From Gemmiger formicilis (GTDB lineage: Bacteria > Bacillota > Clostridia > Oscillospirales > Ruminococcaceae): a DNA stretch of 64,000 nucleotides. Each line of letters begins with the position of its first letter. Position 1 is the first letter of the stretch. Position numbers and translations under genes: made by a program. Shown one piece after another: positions 35,405-44,155 of the stretch. The stretch lies in assembly GCF_018784445.1 (NCBI RefSeq), contig NZ_WQOH01000004.1, positions 186,001 to 250,000 of the forward strand, read 5' to 3'. The notes beneath the pieces are model-generated. The model searched no databases and had not been told where the DNA came from. It saw only the letters and a list, made by a program, of their open reading frames with translations.

Positions 35405-36577
35405 ATGGCAGCTAAAAAAGATACCACCCCCAAGACGGCAGGCCCTGCCGCCGATAAAAAGGCCGCGCTGGAAACCGCGCTGGCGCAGATCGAAAAGCAG
35501 TTCGGTAAGGGTGCCGTCATGAAGCTGGGCGCCAACGTCACGATGCAGGTCGACGCCATCCCCACCGGCAGCCTGGGCCTCGACCTGGCGCTGGGCATCG
35601 GCGGCGTGCCCCGCGGCCGTATCGTTGAGGTCTACGGCCCCGAATCTTCCGGTAAAACCACGCTGGCACTGCAAATTCTGGCCGAGGCCCAGAAGATGGG
35701 CGGCGAGGTCGCTTTCATCGATGTTGAGCACGCCCTCGACCCCACCTACGCCGCCGCCCTGGGTGTCGATATCGACAGCCTGCTGGTCAGCCAGCCGGAC
35801 ACCGGTGAACAGGCCATGGAAATTTGCGAGGCCCTTGTGCGCTCCGGCGCGATTGACGCAGTCGTTGTCGACTCCGTTGCCGCCATGGTGCCCCGCGCCG
35901 AAATTGAGGGCGAGATGGGCGACAGCCATGTCGGCCTGCAGGCCCGCCTGATGAGCCAGGCCCTGCGCAAGCTGACCGGCGTTATCGGAAAGACGAACAC
36001 CGTCTGCATCTTCATCAACCAGCTGCGCGAAAAAGTCGGCATCGTCTATGGCAACCCCGAAGTCACCACCGGCGGCCGTGCACTGAAATACTATTCCAGC
36101 GTGCGTATCGACGTGCGCCGTATCGAGGGTCTGAAGGACTCCACCGGCGCATTCATCGGCAACCGCACCCGCGCTAAAATCGTCAAAAATAAGGTCGCAC
36201 CCCCGTTCCGTGAGGCCGAGTTTGACATCATGTTCGGCGAAGGTATCTCCAAGATCGGCGAAATCCTTGACCTCGGCGTCAAGCTGGGTGTCGTGCAGAA
36301 GAGCGGCGCGTGGTTCAATTACGGAGAAATGCGCCTGGGCCAGGGCCGCGACAACGCAAAGCAGTTCCTGAAGGATCACCCCGAAGTCTCCGACGAGATC
36401 GAAAAGATCGTCCGCGCCAACGCCGACCGTCTGCTGGCCGCCGGCAAGAAGGGCACCGTCAAACCGCTGGATCCCAGCGAGATCGTCAAGCCGGTCGCCG
36501 CCGGTGAAGCCCCCGCCGCCCCCGCTGCCAAAACCACCGGCAGCGAGGTAGACCTCGATATTATGGTCGATGAATAA
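35405..36577 (+). CDS. recA: recombinase A
   Basis: 390 residues. Strand exchange in repair and coprotease for LexA. Walker [35 protein letters not shown] (Walker B region), loop L1/L2 region through [10 protein letters not shown], and [10 protein letters not shown] are all family-typical. The C-terminal tail has an Ala/Pro-rich linker and acidic end. recX is 1.3 kb downstream, separated by a reversed macro-domain gene. Confidence 0.98.
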   Translation: MAAKKDTTPKTAGPAADKKAALETALAQIEKQFGKGAVMKLGANVTMQVDAIPTGSLGLDLALGIGGVPRGRIVEVYGPESSGKTTLALQILAEAQKMGGEVAFIDVEHALDPTYAAALGVDIDSLLVSQPDTGEQAMEICEALVRSGAIDAVVVDSVAAMVPRAEIEGEMGDSHVGLQARLMSQALRKLTGVIGKTNTVCIFINQLREKVGIVYGNPEVTTGGRALKYYSSVRIDVRRIEGLKDSTGAFIGNRTRAKIVKNKVAPPFREAEFDIMFGEGISKIGEILDLGVKLGVVQKSGAWFNYGEMRLGQGRDNAKQFLKDHPEVSDEIEKIVRANADRLLAAGKKGTVKPLDPSEIVKPVAAGEAPAAPAAKTTGSEVDLDIMVDE

Positions 36578-36777
36578 TCGTTGATTTTTGGAACTTTTTC
36601 GACGCCACGAATAAACAACGAATGTTCGCCAAAAACGGCAATTCTTATGCTGCGCGGTGCTCCTCTTTTCTCCGATATTCTAGGTCTTATTTTGGTCGTA
36701 GGTCGTAAAAATGGCGTAAAATACGGCAGAATAAGGCACTAAAAGGGCCTAACTTTTGGCGCTATGCCTCAATAAAA
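36578..36777. other. recA downstream spacer, no gene seen
   Basis: Two hundred bases, AT-richer than the surroundings, without a supported frame. It holds a palindrome-like CGAATGTTCG (36618-36627), discussed as a rejected SOS box. Confidence 0.5.
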
Positions 36778-36810
36778 TGAACCCCTGGAACGCTGAAGCC
36801 CAGGGGTTCA
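36778..36810. terminator. bidirectional terminator between recA and the macro-domain gene
   Basis: TGAACCCCTGG (36778-36788) pairs exactly with 36800-36810. Tails are AT-rich on both sides but have no long T run, so strength is uncertain. Confidence 0.6.
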
Positions 36811-36851
36811 ATTATTGAATCACGTATTTGTTCCGTCTGCGTTCCAAAGTT

Positions 36852-37349
36852 TTATCCGAGTTCTTTGGTGAATGCCTGGTATTCGCGCTCGCCGTAGCAG
36901 TAGACACGGATGTCGGTCAGGCTCTTGGCTGGGAAGGTGCGCAGGGTGTCTGCTGCAATCTTCACGGCCTCATTCAGCGGATAGCCGTAGATACCTGTGC
37001 TGATGGAGCAGAACCCGATGCTGTGCAGGCCGAGCGTTTCTGCCTGTTCCAGGCAGCTGCGGTAGGCGCCGCGCAGAAGCTCGGCATCGTGGGGCGTACC
37101 TGCGTAAATGGGGCCTACCGTATGGATAACGTATTTTGCCTTGAGCTTGAAACCGGGGGTGACGACGGCCTTGCCTGTGGGGCAGCTGCCGATGCGGTCA
37201 CAAGCACGCTGCATATCATCCCAGCCTGCCTCGGTGAAAATCGCACCGCACACACCGCTGCCGCCAGCCAGCTGCGCGTTGGCTGCGTTCACGATGGCGT
37301 CGGTATCGGCGTAGACTACGCTGCCGCGCAGGACGCTGATTTTTGCCAT
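36852..37349 (-). CDS. macro-domain ADP-ribose hydrolase-like protein
   Basis: 165 residues, one macro domain. Motifs: DAIVNAANAQLAGGSGV, the ADP-ribose-binding and catalytic loop, and FCSISTGIYGYP, the second loop. Relatives remove ADP-ribose or acetyl groups from O-acetyl-ADP-ribose. Opposite in direction to recA and recX, between which it lies. It has its own promoter on the minus strand. Confidence 0.92.
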   Translation of the reverse strand: MAKISVLRGSVVYADTDAIVNAANAQLAGGSGVCGAIFTEAGWDDMQRACDRIGSCPTGKAVVTPGFKLKAKYVIHTVGPIYAGTPHDAELLRGAYRSCLEQAETLGLHSIGFCSISTGIYGYPLNEAVKIAADTLRTFPAKSLTDIRVYCYGEREYQAFTKELG

Positions 37350-37408
37350 TTGGGTTACCTCGCTTTCTTTTTGGGCTTGGCTGCCGTAGTGCGGCCTCCT
37401 TTTGCTTT

Positions 37409-37437
37409 ACTGTAACACGTTGGCGTGTAAAAGTCAA
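37409..37437 (-). promoter_or_regulatory. promoter of the macro-domain gene with a spacer palindrome
   Basis: On the minus strand TTGACT, 17-base spacer, TACAGT. The spacer contains ACACG-CCAA-CGTGT, an inverted repeat that could bind a regulator over the RNA polymerase site. Confidence 0.65.
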
Positions 37438-37840
37438 TCTTCTACACAGTGACGTTAGTTTCCAGCTTTGCATTGCGTTGATGCACATCCGTTACGTGTT
37501 GCTGAATGCCTCTTATCAGTCTTCCTCGGATTCAGTGCGTTTCTTTAGGAACAAGGCGGACTTGCAAAGCAGCAAAAACTATGGTATATTCAATGTGTCT
37601 AGGTCTGAATAGGTCTTGTGATATTTTAAACGAAGCGTCGAATAAAAAAATCATGACCTGAATTTGAAAGCCAAGGCGTCCGCATTCTTGCATCGGGGTG
37701 AACGTTTGCCAGTGGTCGGATAGATTTTGCTGGAATCGATAGGAACAGCTGTCCGGTCATGCAGGGCCACTTTTATCTGGATTTGACTGAATGCGTTTTC
37801 AGCAGCAAAGTCACAAAGTGTACAGAAATCGTAAGGAGTT
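37438..37840. other. gene-poor AT-richer region upstream of recX
   Basis: About 400 bases with no supported gene. A promoter-like TTGCAA-17-TATATT lies at 37562-37590, pointing to recX with a leader of nearly 290 bases. A minus-strand open frame over 37651-37980 runs antisense into recX; its part outside recX resembles a gene remnant but no family was recognised. Confidence 0.5.
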
Positions 37841-37843
37841 AAA

Positions 37844-37885
37844 ATGAAATATTGCAATGTCAAAAGAATCGCGGTAGATGAATAA
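37844..37885 (+). CDS. 13-codon leader ORF before recX
   Basis: ATG 37844 to TAA 37885, peptide MKYCNVKRIAVDE. It has a perfect AAGGAG (37833-37838) five bases upstream. recX starts three bases after its stop and has no ribosome site of its own, so recX may be translated by coupling from this leader. Confidence 0.45.
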   Translation: MKYCNVKRIAVDE

Positions 37886-37888
37886 CCC

Positions 37889-38506
37889 ATGCCGCGATTA
37901 ACGCAAATCAAAGAGACAAAAAAAGGCAGACTTGCGCTGTTTTTTGACGGTGAATTTGCATTCTCGCTGGATGAAAACACCTTTGCCGATGCCGGGCTGC
38001 ATCAGGATGATGACCTGGAAGAGTGGCAAATTGAGGAACTGCGCAAGAAAAGCGAGACCCGCCGCGCACTGGACAAGGCCATGGATTACCTGGCCCTGCG
38101 CGACCATGCGGCGGGGGAGCTATACCAAAAGCTCTGCCGTAAGTTCGACGCCCACAGCGCCGCCTACGCCGTGGCGCGGGCGGGGGAGCTGGGCTTGTTG
38201 AACGATGCCGGGTTTGCCCGCCGCCGTGCAGCGGAGCTGCTGCGCAAGCGAAAATCCCGCCGTGAAATTTTAAACGATTTGTCGGCAAAAGGTATCGACC
38301 GCGACACCGCCGCCGAGGTGGTGGAGGAGTTGTTTGCCGAGGGCGAAGACGGCGAAAACCCGGAACTCGCCACTGCCCGGGCATTGGTGGAGCGACAGTA
38401 CACCGCCAAGCTGGCTGCGGGCAAGCGCGATCAGGTCGCCGCCGCTCTGGCCAGGCGCGGGTTCAGCCACGCGGTCATACGTGAGGTCTTATCCGACGAC
38501 GAGTAA
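37889..38506 (+). CDS. recX: RecX regulatory protein
   Basis: 205 residues, all-helical three-repeat protein that binds RecA filaments and limits their growth. Family signs: AMDYLALRDHAAGELYQKL, ELGLLNDAGFARRRAAE, and the C-terminal AALARRGFSHAVIREVL. The charged N-terminus is usual for Firmicutes. Start ATG 37889; ribosome site missing, see the leader ORF. Separated from recA by the macro-domain gene. Confidence 0.92.
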   Translation: MPRLTQIKETKKGRLALFFDGEFAFSLDENTFADAGLHQDDDLEEWQIEELRKKSETRRALDKAMDYLALRDHAAGELYQKLCRKFDAHSAAYAVARAGELGLLNDAGFARRRAAELLRKRKSRREILNDLSAKGIDRDTAAEVVEELFAEGEDGENPELATARALVERQYTAKLAAGKRDQVAAALARRGFSHAVIREVLSDDE

Positions 38507-38518
38507 ACCGCACCGCAC

Positions 38519-38633
38519 TGTAGGGGCCGGGCATGCCCGGCCCTCGGCCTGTCGATTGCATCCCCTTACCGGTTCGCAATGTAGGGAGGGGTCTTGACCC
38601 CTCCGCGGCGGCCAGAGGGCTGGCCGCCCTACA
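38519..38633 (+). repeat. family A repeats, two modules
   Basis: TGTAGGGGCCGGGCATGCCC with GGCCCTCGG, then TGTAGGGAGGGGTCTTGACC with CCTCCGCGG and GGCCGCCCTACA. The second core GGGGTCTTGACCCC is a further variant that still pairs with itself. Confidence 0.75.
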
Positions 38634-38733
38634 ATTTCCGGCAAGCATCTGCCGCCCCGCAGGCCGTCGCTGCCGCCGCACCCTGCAACCAATGCGATAT
38701 TCAAAAATTAAACCAATTATAAAGGACTACCCA

Positions 38734-40074
38734 ATGAAAATTGCCATTATCTCTCTCGGCTGCCCGAAAAACCAGGTGGACGCCGACGTTTTCTGCCATG
38801 CCCTCATCAAGGACGGCCACACCACCGTGGGCGACCCGGCCGAGGCGGACATCATCATCATCAACACTTGCGGATTTATCGAGTCCGCCAAGACCGAGGC
38901 CATCGAGAATATCCTGATGGCCTGCCAGTACAAGCAGCAGAACCCGGCCCTCAAGGTCATCGTCACCGGCTGCCTGGCCGAGCGCTACAAGCAACAGATC
39001 ATCCAGGAGATCCCCGAGGTGGACGCGGTCGTCGGCATCGGCTCTAACGCCGCGCTGCCCGCCATTGTGCGCCGCCTGTGTGCCGACGGCGCAGGCCAGA
39101 CCGAGAGCTACGGCCCCAAGAGCGATATGCCGCTGGGCGGTGCCCGCGTCATCTCGACCCCGCGCCACTATGCGTACTTAAAAATTGCCGAGGGCTGCAA
39201 CAACGGCTGCTACTACTGCGCCATCCCGCTGATCCGCGGTGCGCTGCGCAGCCGCGAGATCAACGACTGTGTGGCCGAGGCCCGCTGGCTGGCTGGCGAG
39301 GGCGTGCGGGAGCTGATTCTGGTTGCCCAGGACCCCACTGCTTATGGCGAGGACTGGGGCAAACCCGGTGCCATCTGTGAGTTGCTGGACCGCTTGCAGG
39401 AAATCGACGGCATCCGCTGGATTCGCGTGCTGTACGCCTATCCTGAACGTATCAGCGATGAATTTATTGCGGCCCTCGTCCGCAACACCAAGGTCGTGCC
39501 CTATCTTGACCTGCCCATCCAGCACTGCGACGACGCCGTGCTGAAAGCGATGAACCGCCGTGGCGGCCGCAAGGAGATCGAGGATGCCATCGCCCGGCTG
39601 CGGGCTGCCATCCCCGGTATCACGCTGCGCACCACGCTGATCGCGGGCTTCCCCGGCGAGACCGAGGAGCAGTACGCCGAGTTGTGCGACTTCGTCAAGA
39701 CCGTCAAATTTGACCGCCTGGGCTGCTTTGCCTACTCGGCCGAGGAAAACACCGTGGCCGCGAAGATGCCCAACCAGCTCGACGAGGAAACCAAGCAGCG
39801 CCGCGCCGACCACATCATGGAATTGCAGGCCGAAGTCAGCGCCGAGCGCGAGGGCGAGAAGGTCGGCAACACCTACGAGTGCATCTGCGACGGCATCGAC
39901 GAGGAGACCGGGATGTACCTGTTGCGCACTAAGGCTGACTGCCCTGAAATTGACGGCAATGTGCTGACTCCTGCCGACACCCCGCTGGAGACCGGCGCGT
40001 TCTACAACGTGACCATCACCGATTCCGACACCTACGACCTGTACGGTTATGTGGAAGAAAAGCTGGAGGATTAA
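38734..40074 (+). CDS. rimO: ribosomal protein S12 methylthiotransferase
   Basis: 446 residues. Radical SAM enzyme that adds a methylthio group to an Asp of ribosomal protein S12. N-terminal UPF0004 domain with cysteines in SLGCPKNQVD, NTCGFIE and TGCLAE binding the second Fe-S cluster, radical SAM C-x3-C-x2-C in CNNGCYYC, and a C-terminal TRAM domain. ATG 38734 is followed by KIAIISLGCPKN, typical. Four bases separate it from pgsA. Confidence 0.96.
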   Translation: MKIAIISLGCPKNQVDADVFCHALIKDGHTTVGDPAEADIIIINTCGFIESAKTEAIENILMACQYKQQNPALKVIVTGCLAERYKQQIIQEIPEVDAVVGIGSNAALPAIVRRLCADGAGQTESYGPKSDMPLGGARVISTPRHYAYLKIAEGCNNGCYYCAIPLIRGALRSREINDCVAEARWLAGEGVRELILVAQDPTAYGEDWGKPGAICELLDRLQEIDGIRWIRVLYAYPERISDEFIAALVRNTKVVPYLDLPIQHCDDAVLKAMNRRGGRKEIEDAIARLRAAIPGITLRTTLIAGFPGETEEQYAELCDFVKTVKFDRLGCFAYSAEENTVAAKMPNQLDEETKQRRADHIMELQAEVSAEREGEKVGNTYECICDGIDEETGMYLLRTKADCPEIDGNVLTPADTPLETGAFYNVTITDSDTYDLYGYVEEKLED

Positions 40075-40077
40075 ACG

Positions 40078-40653
40078 ATGAATCTGCCTAATAAATTGAC
40101 GATGATGCGTGTGGTTCTGGTGCCTGTGTTCATGATATTTGCGGCACTGTCCCACTATGGCACGGCGGATTTCAACGCCGCATTCATGCTGACAGCGGGC
40201 ATTATCTTTGCCGTGGCCAGCTTCACGGATTTTCTGGACGGCTACCTGGCCCGCAAGAATAACCTTGTCACCGATTTCGGCAAGTTTATGGACCCCCTGG
40301 CCGACAAGTGCCTGACCACTGCCGCTTTTATTTATATGGTCACGGATGGCGTCTGTTCGCCCATCGTGCTGGCGGTCATCCTGTTCCGTGAGTTTGCGGT
40401 CGCCGGCGTGCGTATGCTGGCCGCCGAGACCGGCACTGTCATTGCCGCCAATATGTGGGGCAAGGTCAAGACCGTTCTGCAGATGCTGACCATCATCTTC
40501 TACTACTTCTGCGGTGCGCTGGCCGGGCCGACGGATGTGGGTGTTGTCAGCTTTGTGACCATCGTGCTCTGCTGGCTGTGCGGCGCGGCCACCGTGCTTT
40601 CGGGCGGTATTTACCTGTGGCAGAACCGCAAGCTGTTCATGCAGGCAAAATAA
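40078..40653 (+). CDS. pgsA: phosphatidylglycerophosphate synthase
   Basis: 191 residues, about five TM helices. It makes phosphatidylglycerophosphate from CDP-diacylglycerol and glycerol 3-phosphate. The CDP-alcohol phosphotransferase signature D-G-x2-A-R-x8-G-x3-D-x3-D is seen as DGYLARKNNLVTDFGKFM plus DPLAD. Shares one base with the next gene (TAATG). rimO-pgsA order is common in Firmicutes. Confidence 0.95.
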   Translation: MNLPNKLTMMRVVLVPVFMIFAALSHYGTADFNAAFMLTAGIIFAVASFTDFLDGYLARKNNLVTDFGKFMDPLADKCLTTAAFIYMVTDGVCSPIVLAVILFREFAVAGVRMLAAETGTVIAANMWGKVKTVLQMLTIIFYYFCGALAGPTDVGVVSFVTIVLCWLCGAATVLSGGIYLWQNRKLFMQAK

Positions 40654-42590
40654 TGGCAAAACTCCGAACGAAACTTTATACGTTGTATCGCAGGATGACC
40701 CGCCTGGAGCGGGCCGTCCTGGTTTTGTTGTGTGTGTTTGCAGTTAAGTTTGTGTGCAGCACCGCGGCGCATTTTGTCCCGGGGCTGCAAGCCGTGGATA
40801 TGCTGGGCAGCGGCCGCAATCCGGTGGATATCTGGCTGCTGCTGCTCTCCTGCGCGGCGTTGCTGGGCGTGTTCTGCCTCTACCGCCGTGCGGCGAGGAC
40901 CGTCGGCGCAAAGCTGACAAAGGCAGATGCCGTCATTCTCGGTATCTGCATTGCGGCCAGCGCGGCGTTCTACCTGCACGCCATGGTGGGCCGTCAAAGC
41001 CTCTACCTGTGGGACAACGCCACCTACTACAATTTGCAGGTGCGGCTGGAATCCAACTTCGCCGACGGCGTGTTCACCGGCGTAGGTTCCACCATTTATA
41101 AAACCTGGTTCAACGACTACGCGCCGCTGGTCATCAACCTGCTGGCCGAGCCGTTTTTCATGTTCACGCCCCGCACGGCCAACACCTTCGCGCTACTCTG
41201 TGCGCTGCTGATCCCGACGCTGGTCTATTACAGTGCGTGGATTTTCCTGACGGTGTTTCGTCAAAAAATGCAGCCGAAAGCGCCGCGGCTCTTCACAGCG
41301 CTGTCCATGGCGTTTGTGCTGCTGCTGCCGCTTTTACACATTGCGCTCTACCGTGGTATGCCGGATCTGCTGGGTGTGGCGTTCGCCTTCATGCTGTTTG
41401 CGCTGGGCGTCGGATATGATTTCAGCGGCCCGGCCCCCGCACGGCTCGTCAGCCTGGCGGCCTTCACCGGGCTGCTGATGCTGACCCGCCGCAGCTATAT
41501 GTTTACCGTTGTGGCGTTCTATTTGCTCTACGGTGTCTGGGTGCTGGCCCGGGCCGCCCGCGCCAAACAGGGCAGTGCGGCCCTGCGTTTTGTGAAATTT
41601 GCTGCGGCATCGCTGGTTTGCGTCGGCGTGCCGCTGCTGCCCATGTTCTGGCGCATCGTCCGCGCAGATTACAGCGACCGTTACGCCACCTACCAGACCG
41701 GCGGCTTTTTGGCCGAGCTGAACAACCAGCGCGTCTATCTGGGCTGGCTCGTGTTCGCAATTATGCTTGTTGGCATACTATACGGATTGTATAAATCTTG
41801 GACTCGCAGCCTGTCGGTGCTCTCCGCTGTCGGCGCGGTGCTGACCGTGCTGCTTGTGACCCGGGTGCAGAATATGGACGACCATCAATCCCTGGCCGTC
41901 GCACCGTTCTACCTGCTGGGCTGCTTCCTCTGTGCGCTGCTCATCGCCAACCTGCCCTGGGCGTGGCCCCGCCGCGCCGTAGCTGCGGTGCTGGGCGTGC
42001 TGTGTGCCCTCAACTTCGGCGCGTGCAGCCAGCTTTTGCCGGTCATTCTGCCAAACGCTGTCAACAGCGGACTGTATTTCTATGTGGACAGCCCTCGCGC
42101 CGACCTGGCCCAGGTGGCTGAGGTCAACGCCTGGCTGCGGGAAAACTGCACCGGCGAGAACTCCGCCTACATGATTTGTCACGGCGTTGTGTACAGCCCC
42201 GATGTGTTCCGCGTGTCGGCGCTGCCGGATGAGACAATCCGCGAAATCTTGCCCTACGGTGTCTGTAACCCCGGCAACGACGCCTTTCCGAAGGAACTGT
42301 TCACGGCGCAGGTCGTGCTGACCTGCACGCCGTTTGACCCCAACAACCACACCGAGAAGATGGACGCCGCTTTCCTGGAAAACCAGGAAAAGTACGCGCC
42401 GTTTGAGATTGCAGCGGAGTTTGACATGGGCAACGGCTACACCATCACGGCCTACCGCCGCATCAAGGCCCCGACTGTGGCCGAGCTGGACACCTACCGC
42501 AGCTATCTGGCCGAGGAGGACGCGCGGTTCCCTTACAATTTCAGCGCCGTGTGGGACGAGCTGGCCGCCCAATTCGCAAATAACGGCTGA
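40653..42590 (+). CDS. GT-C-like multi-TM glycosyltransferase
   Basis: 645 residues, about eleven TM helices and a soluble C-terminal domain of about 150 residues. The first outside loop contains LYLWDNATYYNLQVRLE, acidic as in the GT39/GT-C enzymes that use polyprenyl-linked sugars. The C-terminal region has PYGVCNPGNDAFPKELF. It is coupled to pgsA (TAATG). Target unknown; glycosylation of proteins, teichoic acid or polysaccharide is possible. Confidence 0.7.
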   Translation: MAKLRTKLYTLYRRMTRLERAVLVLLCVFAVKFVCSTAAHFVPGLQAVDMLGSGRNPVDIWLLLLSCAALLGVFCLYRRAARTVGAKLTKADAVILGICIAASAAFYLHAMVGRQSLYLWDNATYYNLQVRLESNFADGVFTGVGSTIYKTWFNDYAPLVINLLAEPFFMFTPRTANTFALLCALLIPTLVYYSAWIFLTVFRQKMQPKAPRLFTALSMAFVLLLPLLHIALYRGMPDLLGVAFAFMLFALGVGYDFSGPAPARLVSLAAFTGLLMLTRRSYMFTVVAFYLLYGVWVLARAARAKQGSAALRFVKFAAASLVCVGVPLLPMFWRIVRADYSDRYATYQTGGFLAELNNQRVYLGWLVFAIMLVGILYGLYKSWTRSLSVLSAVGAVLTVLLVTRVQNMDDHQSLAVAPFYLLGCFLCALLIANLPWAWPRRAVAAVLGVLCALNFGACSQLLPVILPNAVNSGLYFYVDSPRADLAQVAEVNAWLRENCTGENSAYMICHGVVYSPDVFRVSALPDETIREILPYGVCNPGNDAFPKELFTAQVVLTCTPFDPNNHTEKMDAAFLENQEKYAPFEIAAEFDMGNGYTITAYRRIKAPTVAELDTYRSYLAEEDARFPYNFSAVWDELAAQFANNG

Positions 42591-42597
42591 ATCCCCC

Positions 42598-42626
42598 TTG
42601 CAACCGCGCCGCGTGTTGGCTATAAT
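42598..42626 (+). promoter_or_regulatory. cysS promoter
   Basis: TTGCAA (42598-42603), 17-base spacer, TATAAT (42621-42626). Starts RNA about 30 bases before cysS. Confidence 0.85.
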
Positions 42627-42663
42627 AAAGGTATCCCTATATAGAGGAAGGAACGTGCAAGCT

Positions 42664-44061
42664 ATGCAGATCTTCAACACCATGACCCGCCAGAAAGAGG
42701 AGTTCACCCCCCAGAAGGAGGGCGAATACCGTATCTATGTCTGCGGCCCGACGGTTTATAATTATATCCACATCGGCAACGCGCGCCCGATGATCGTGTT
42801 CGACACCCTGCGCCGCTACCTGGAATACTGCGGCAACAAGGTCTACTACGTCTCCAACATCACCGACATTGATGACAAACTCATCAAGAAAGGCCAGGAG
42901 GAGGGGACCTCGATGCAGGAGGTTGCCCGCAAGTTTGAGGCCGAGTACATCAAGGACTCTGACGGTCTGAACGTCAAGACCCCCACCGTGCGCCCCCGCG
43001 CCACCGAGCATATCGGCGAGATCATCCACATCGTCAAGGATCTGGTCGAGAGCGGCCACGCCTATGTGGCCCGCAACGGCGACGTCTATTTCCGCGTCAA
43101 GTCTGACCCCGGCTACGGCAAGCTGAGCCATCTGAACCTCGACGACCTCGAGAGCGGCAACCGTGAACTGCGCAGCCGCATGGACGACGATCTGAAAGAG
43201 GATTCCGCCGATTTCGCGGTCTGGAAGGCTGCCAAGCCCGGCGAGCCCTACTGGGAAAGCCCCTGGGGGCACGGCCGTCCCGGCTGGCACATCGAGTGCA
43301 GCGCCATGGCCCGCAAGCACTTGGGCAAGACCATCGACCTCCACGCCGGCGGCCAGGATTTGATCTTCCCCCATCATGAGAACGAGATCGCCCAGAGCGA
43401 GTGCGCCAACGGCTGCACCTTCAGCCGCTACTGGATGCACAACGGTTTCCTGAACATCAACAACGAGAAGATGTCCAAGAGCGCGAACAACTTCTTCACG
43501 GTGCGCGAGATCGCCGACAAGTACGGCTATGAGCCGATCCGCTACTTTATGCTGACGGCGGGCTATCGTATGCCGCTGAACTACACGGTCGAGTTGATCG
43601 AGAGTTGCAAGAACAGCCTTGAGCGTATGTACACCTGCCGTGATAACCTCGATTTCGCCATTGAGCATGCCCACGGCACCGACACTGCGCTGGTGGAGAA
43701 GTGCGCAGAAGCGCGCAAAAAGTTCAAGGCTGCCATGGACGACGACCTGAACACCCCCGATGCCCTGGCCGCTATTTTCGACCTGGTCAAGGACATCAAC
43801 ACGCTGTCCGATGTCTCCGACAAGGCAACGCTGGAAGAAGCCGCCAAGACGATGGACGAGCTGACCGGCGTGCTGGGCCTGCTGTACAACCGCAAAAAGA
43901 CCGACAGCATCCCCGCCGAGGTCACGGCGCTGGTCGAGGAGCGCGCCGCCGCCAAGAAGGCCAAGGACTGGGGCCGTGCGGACGCCATCCGTGCCCAGCT
44001 GACCGAGATGGGCTGGAGTGTCACCGACACTGCCCAGGGCCCGAAAATCGCAAAACTGTAA
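42664..44061 (+). CDS. cysS: cysteinyl-tRNA synthetase
   Basis: 465 residues, class I synthetase. YVCGPTVYNYIHIGNARP contains the HIGH equivalent and the Zn-binding Cys; HAGGQDLIFPHHENE and KMSKSANN (KMSKS loop) follow. The C-terminal anticodon-binding part is complete. ATG 42664 matches the family start (MQIFNTMTRQKEEF); a GTG at 42655 lies closer to GAGGAAGG and is possible. No T-box leader was seen. Confidence 0.96.
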   Translation: MQIFNTMTRQKEEFTPQKEGEYRIYVCGPTVYNYIHIGNARPMIVFDTLRRYLEYCGNKVYYVSNITDIDDKLIKKGQEEGTSMQEVARKFEAEYIKDSDGLNVKTPTVRPRATEHIGEIIHIVKDLVESGHAYVARNGDVYFRVKSDPGYGKLSHLNLDDLESGNRELRSRMDDDLKEDSADFAVWKAAKPGEPYWESPWGHGRPGWHIECSAMARKHLGKTIDLHAGGQDLIFPHHENEIAQSECANGCTFSRYWMHNGFLNINNEKMSKSANNFFTVREIADKYGYEPIRYFMLTAGYRMPLNYTVELIESCKNSLERMYTCRDNLDFAIEHAHGTDTALVEKCAEARKKFKAAMDDDLNTPDALAAIFDLVKDINTLSDVSDKATLEEAAKTMDELTGVLGLLYNRKKTDSIPAEVTALVEERAAAKKAKDWGRADAIRAQLTEMGWSVTDTAQGPKIAKL

Positions 44062-44073
44062 GCAAAAACAGAT

Positions 44074-44134
44074 GCAGGGGCGGCCTGCGCATCTGCGCCG
44101 CAGGGCGCGGGTGCGCGGGCTGGCCCCTGCTTTT
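44074..44134 (+). terminator. possible terminator after cysS
   Basis: GCAGGGGC (44074-44081) pairs with GCCCCTGC (44123-44130), followed by four T. The enclosed 41 bases are GC-rich and may fold further. Confidence 0.55.
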
Positions 44135-44155
44135 GTACCAGGGATTTGTGATGAT

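Noticed and set aside
36618-36627. CGAATGTTCG as a LexA (SOS) box next to recA
   Set aside because: It lies downstream of recA and of the macro-domain gene, and matches the Firmicute SOS consensus only in part. No box was found at the recA promoter either.
37593-37661. 22-codon frame after the 37562 promoter-like sequence
   Set aside because: No ribosome site and no hydrophobic or conserved feature.
37651-37980. Minus-strand frame of 109 codons as a transposase remnant
   Set aside because: Its first third is antisense to recX and no known transposase motif could be recognised. Recorded only as part of the gene-poor region.
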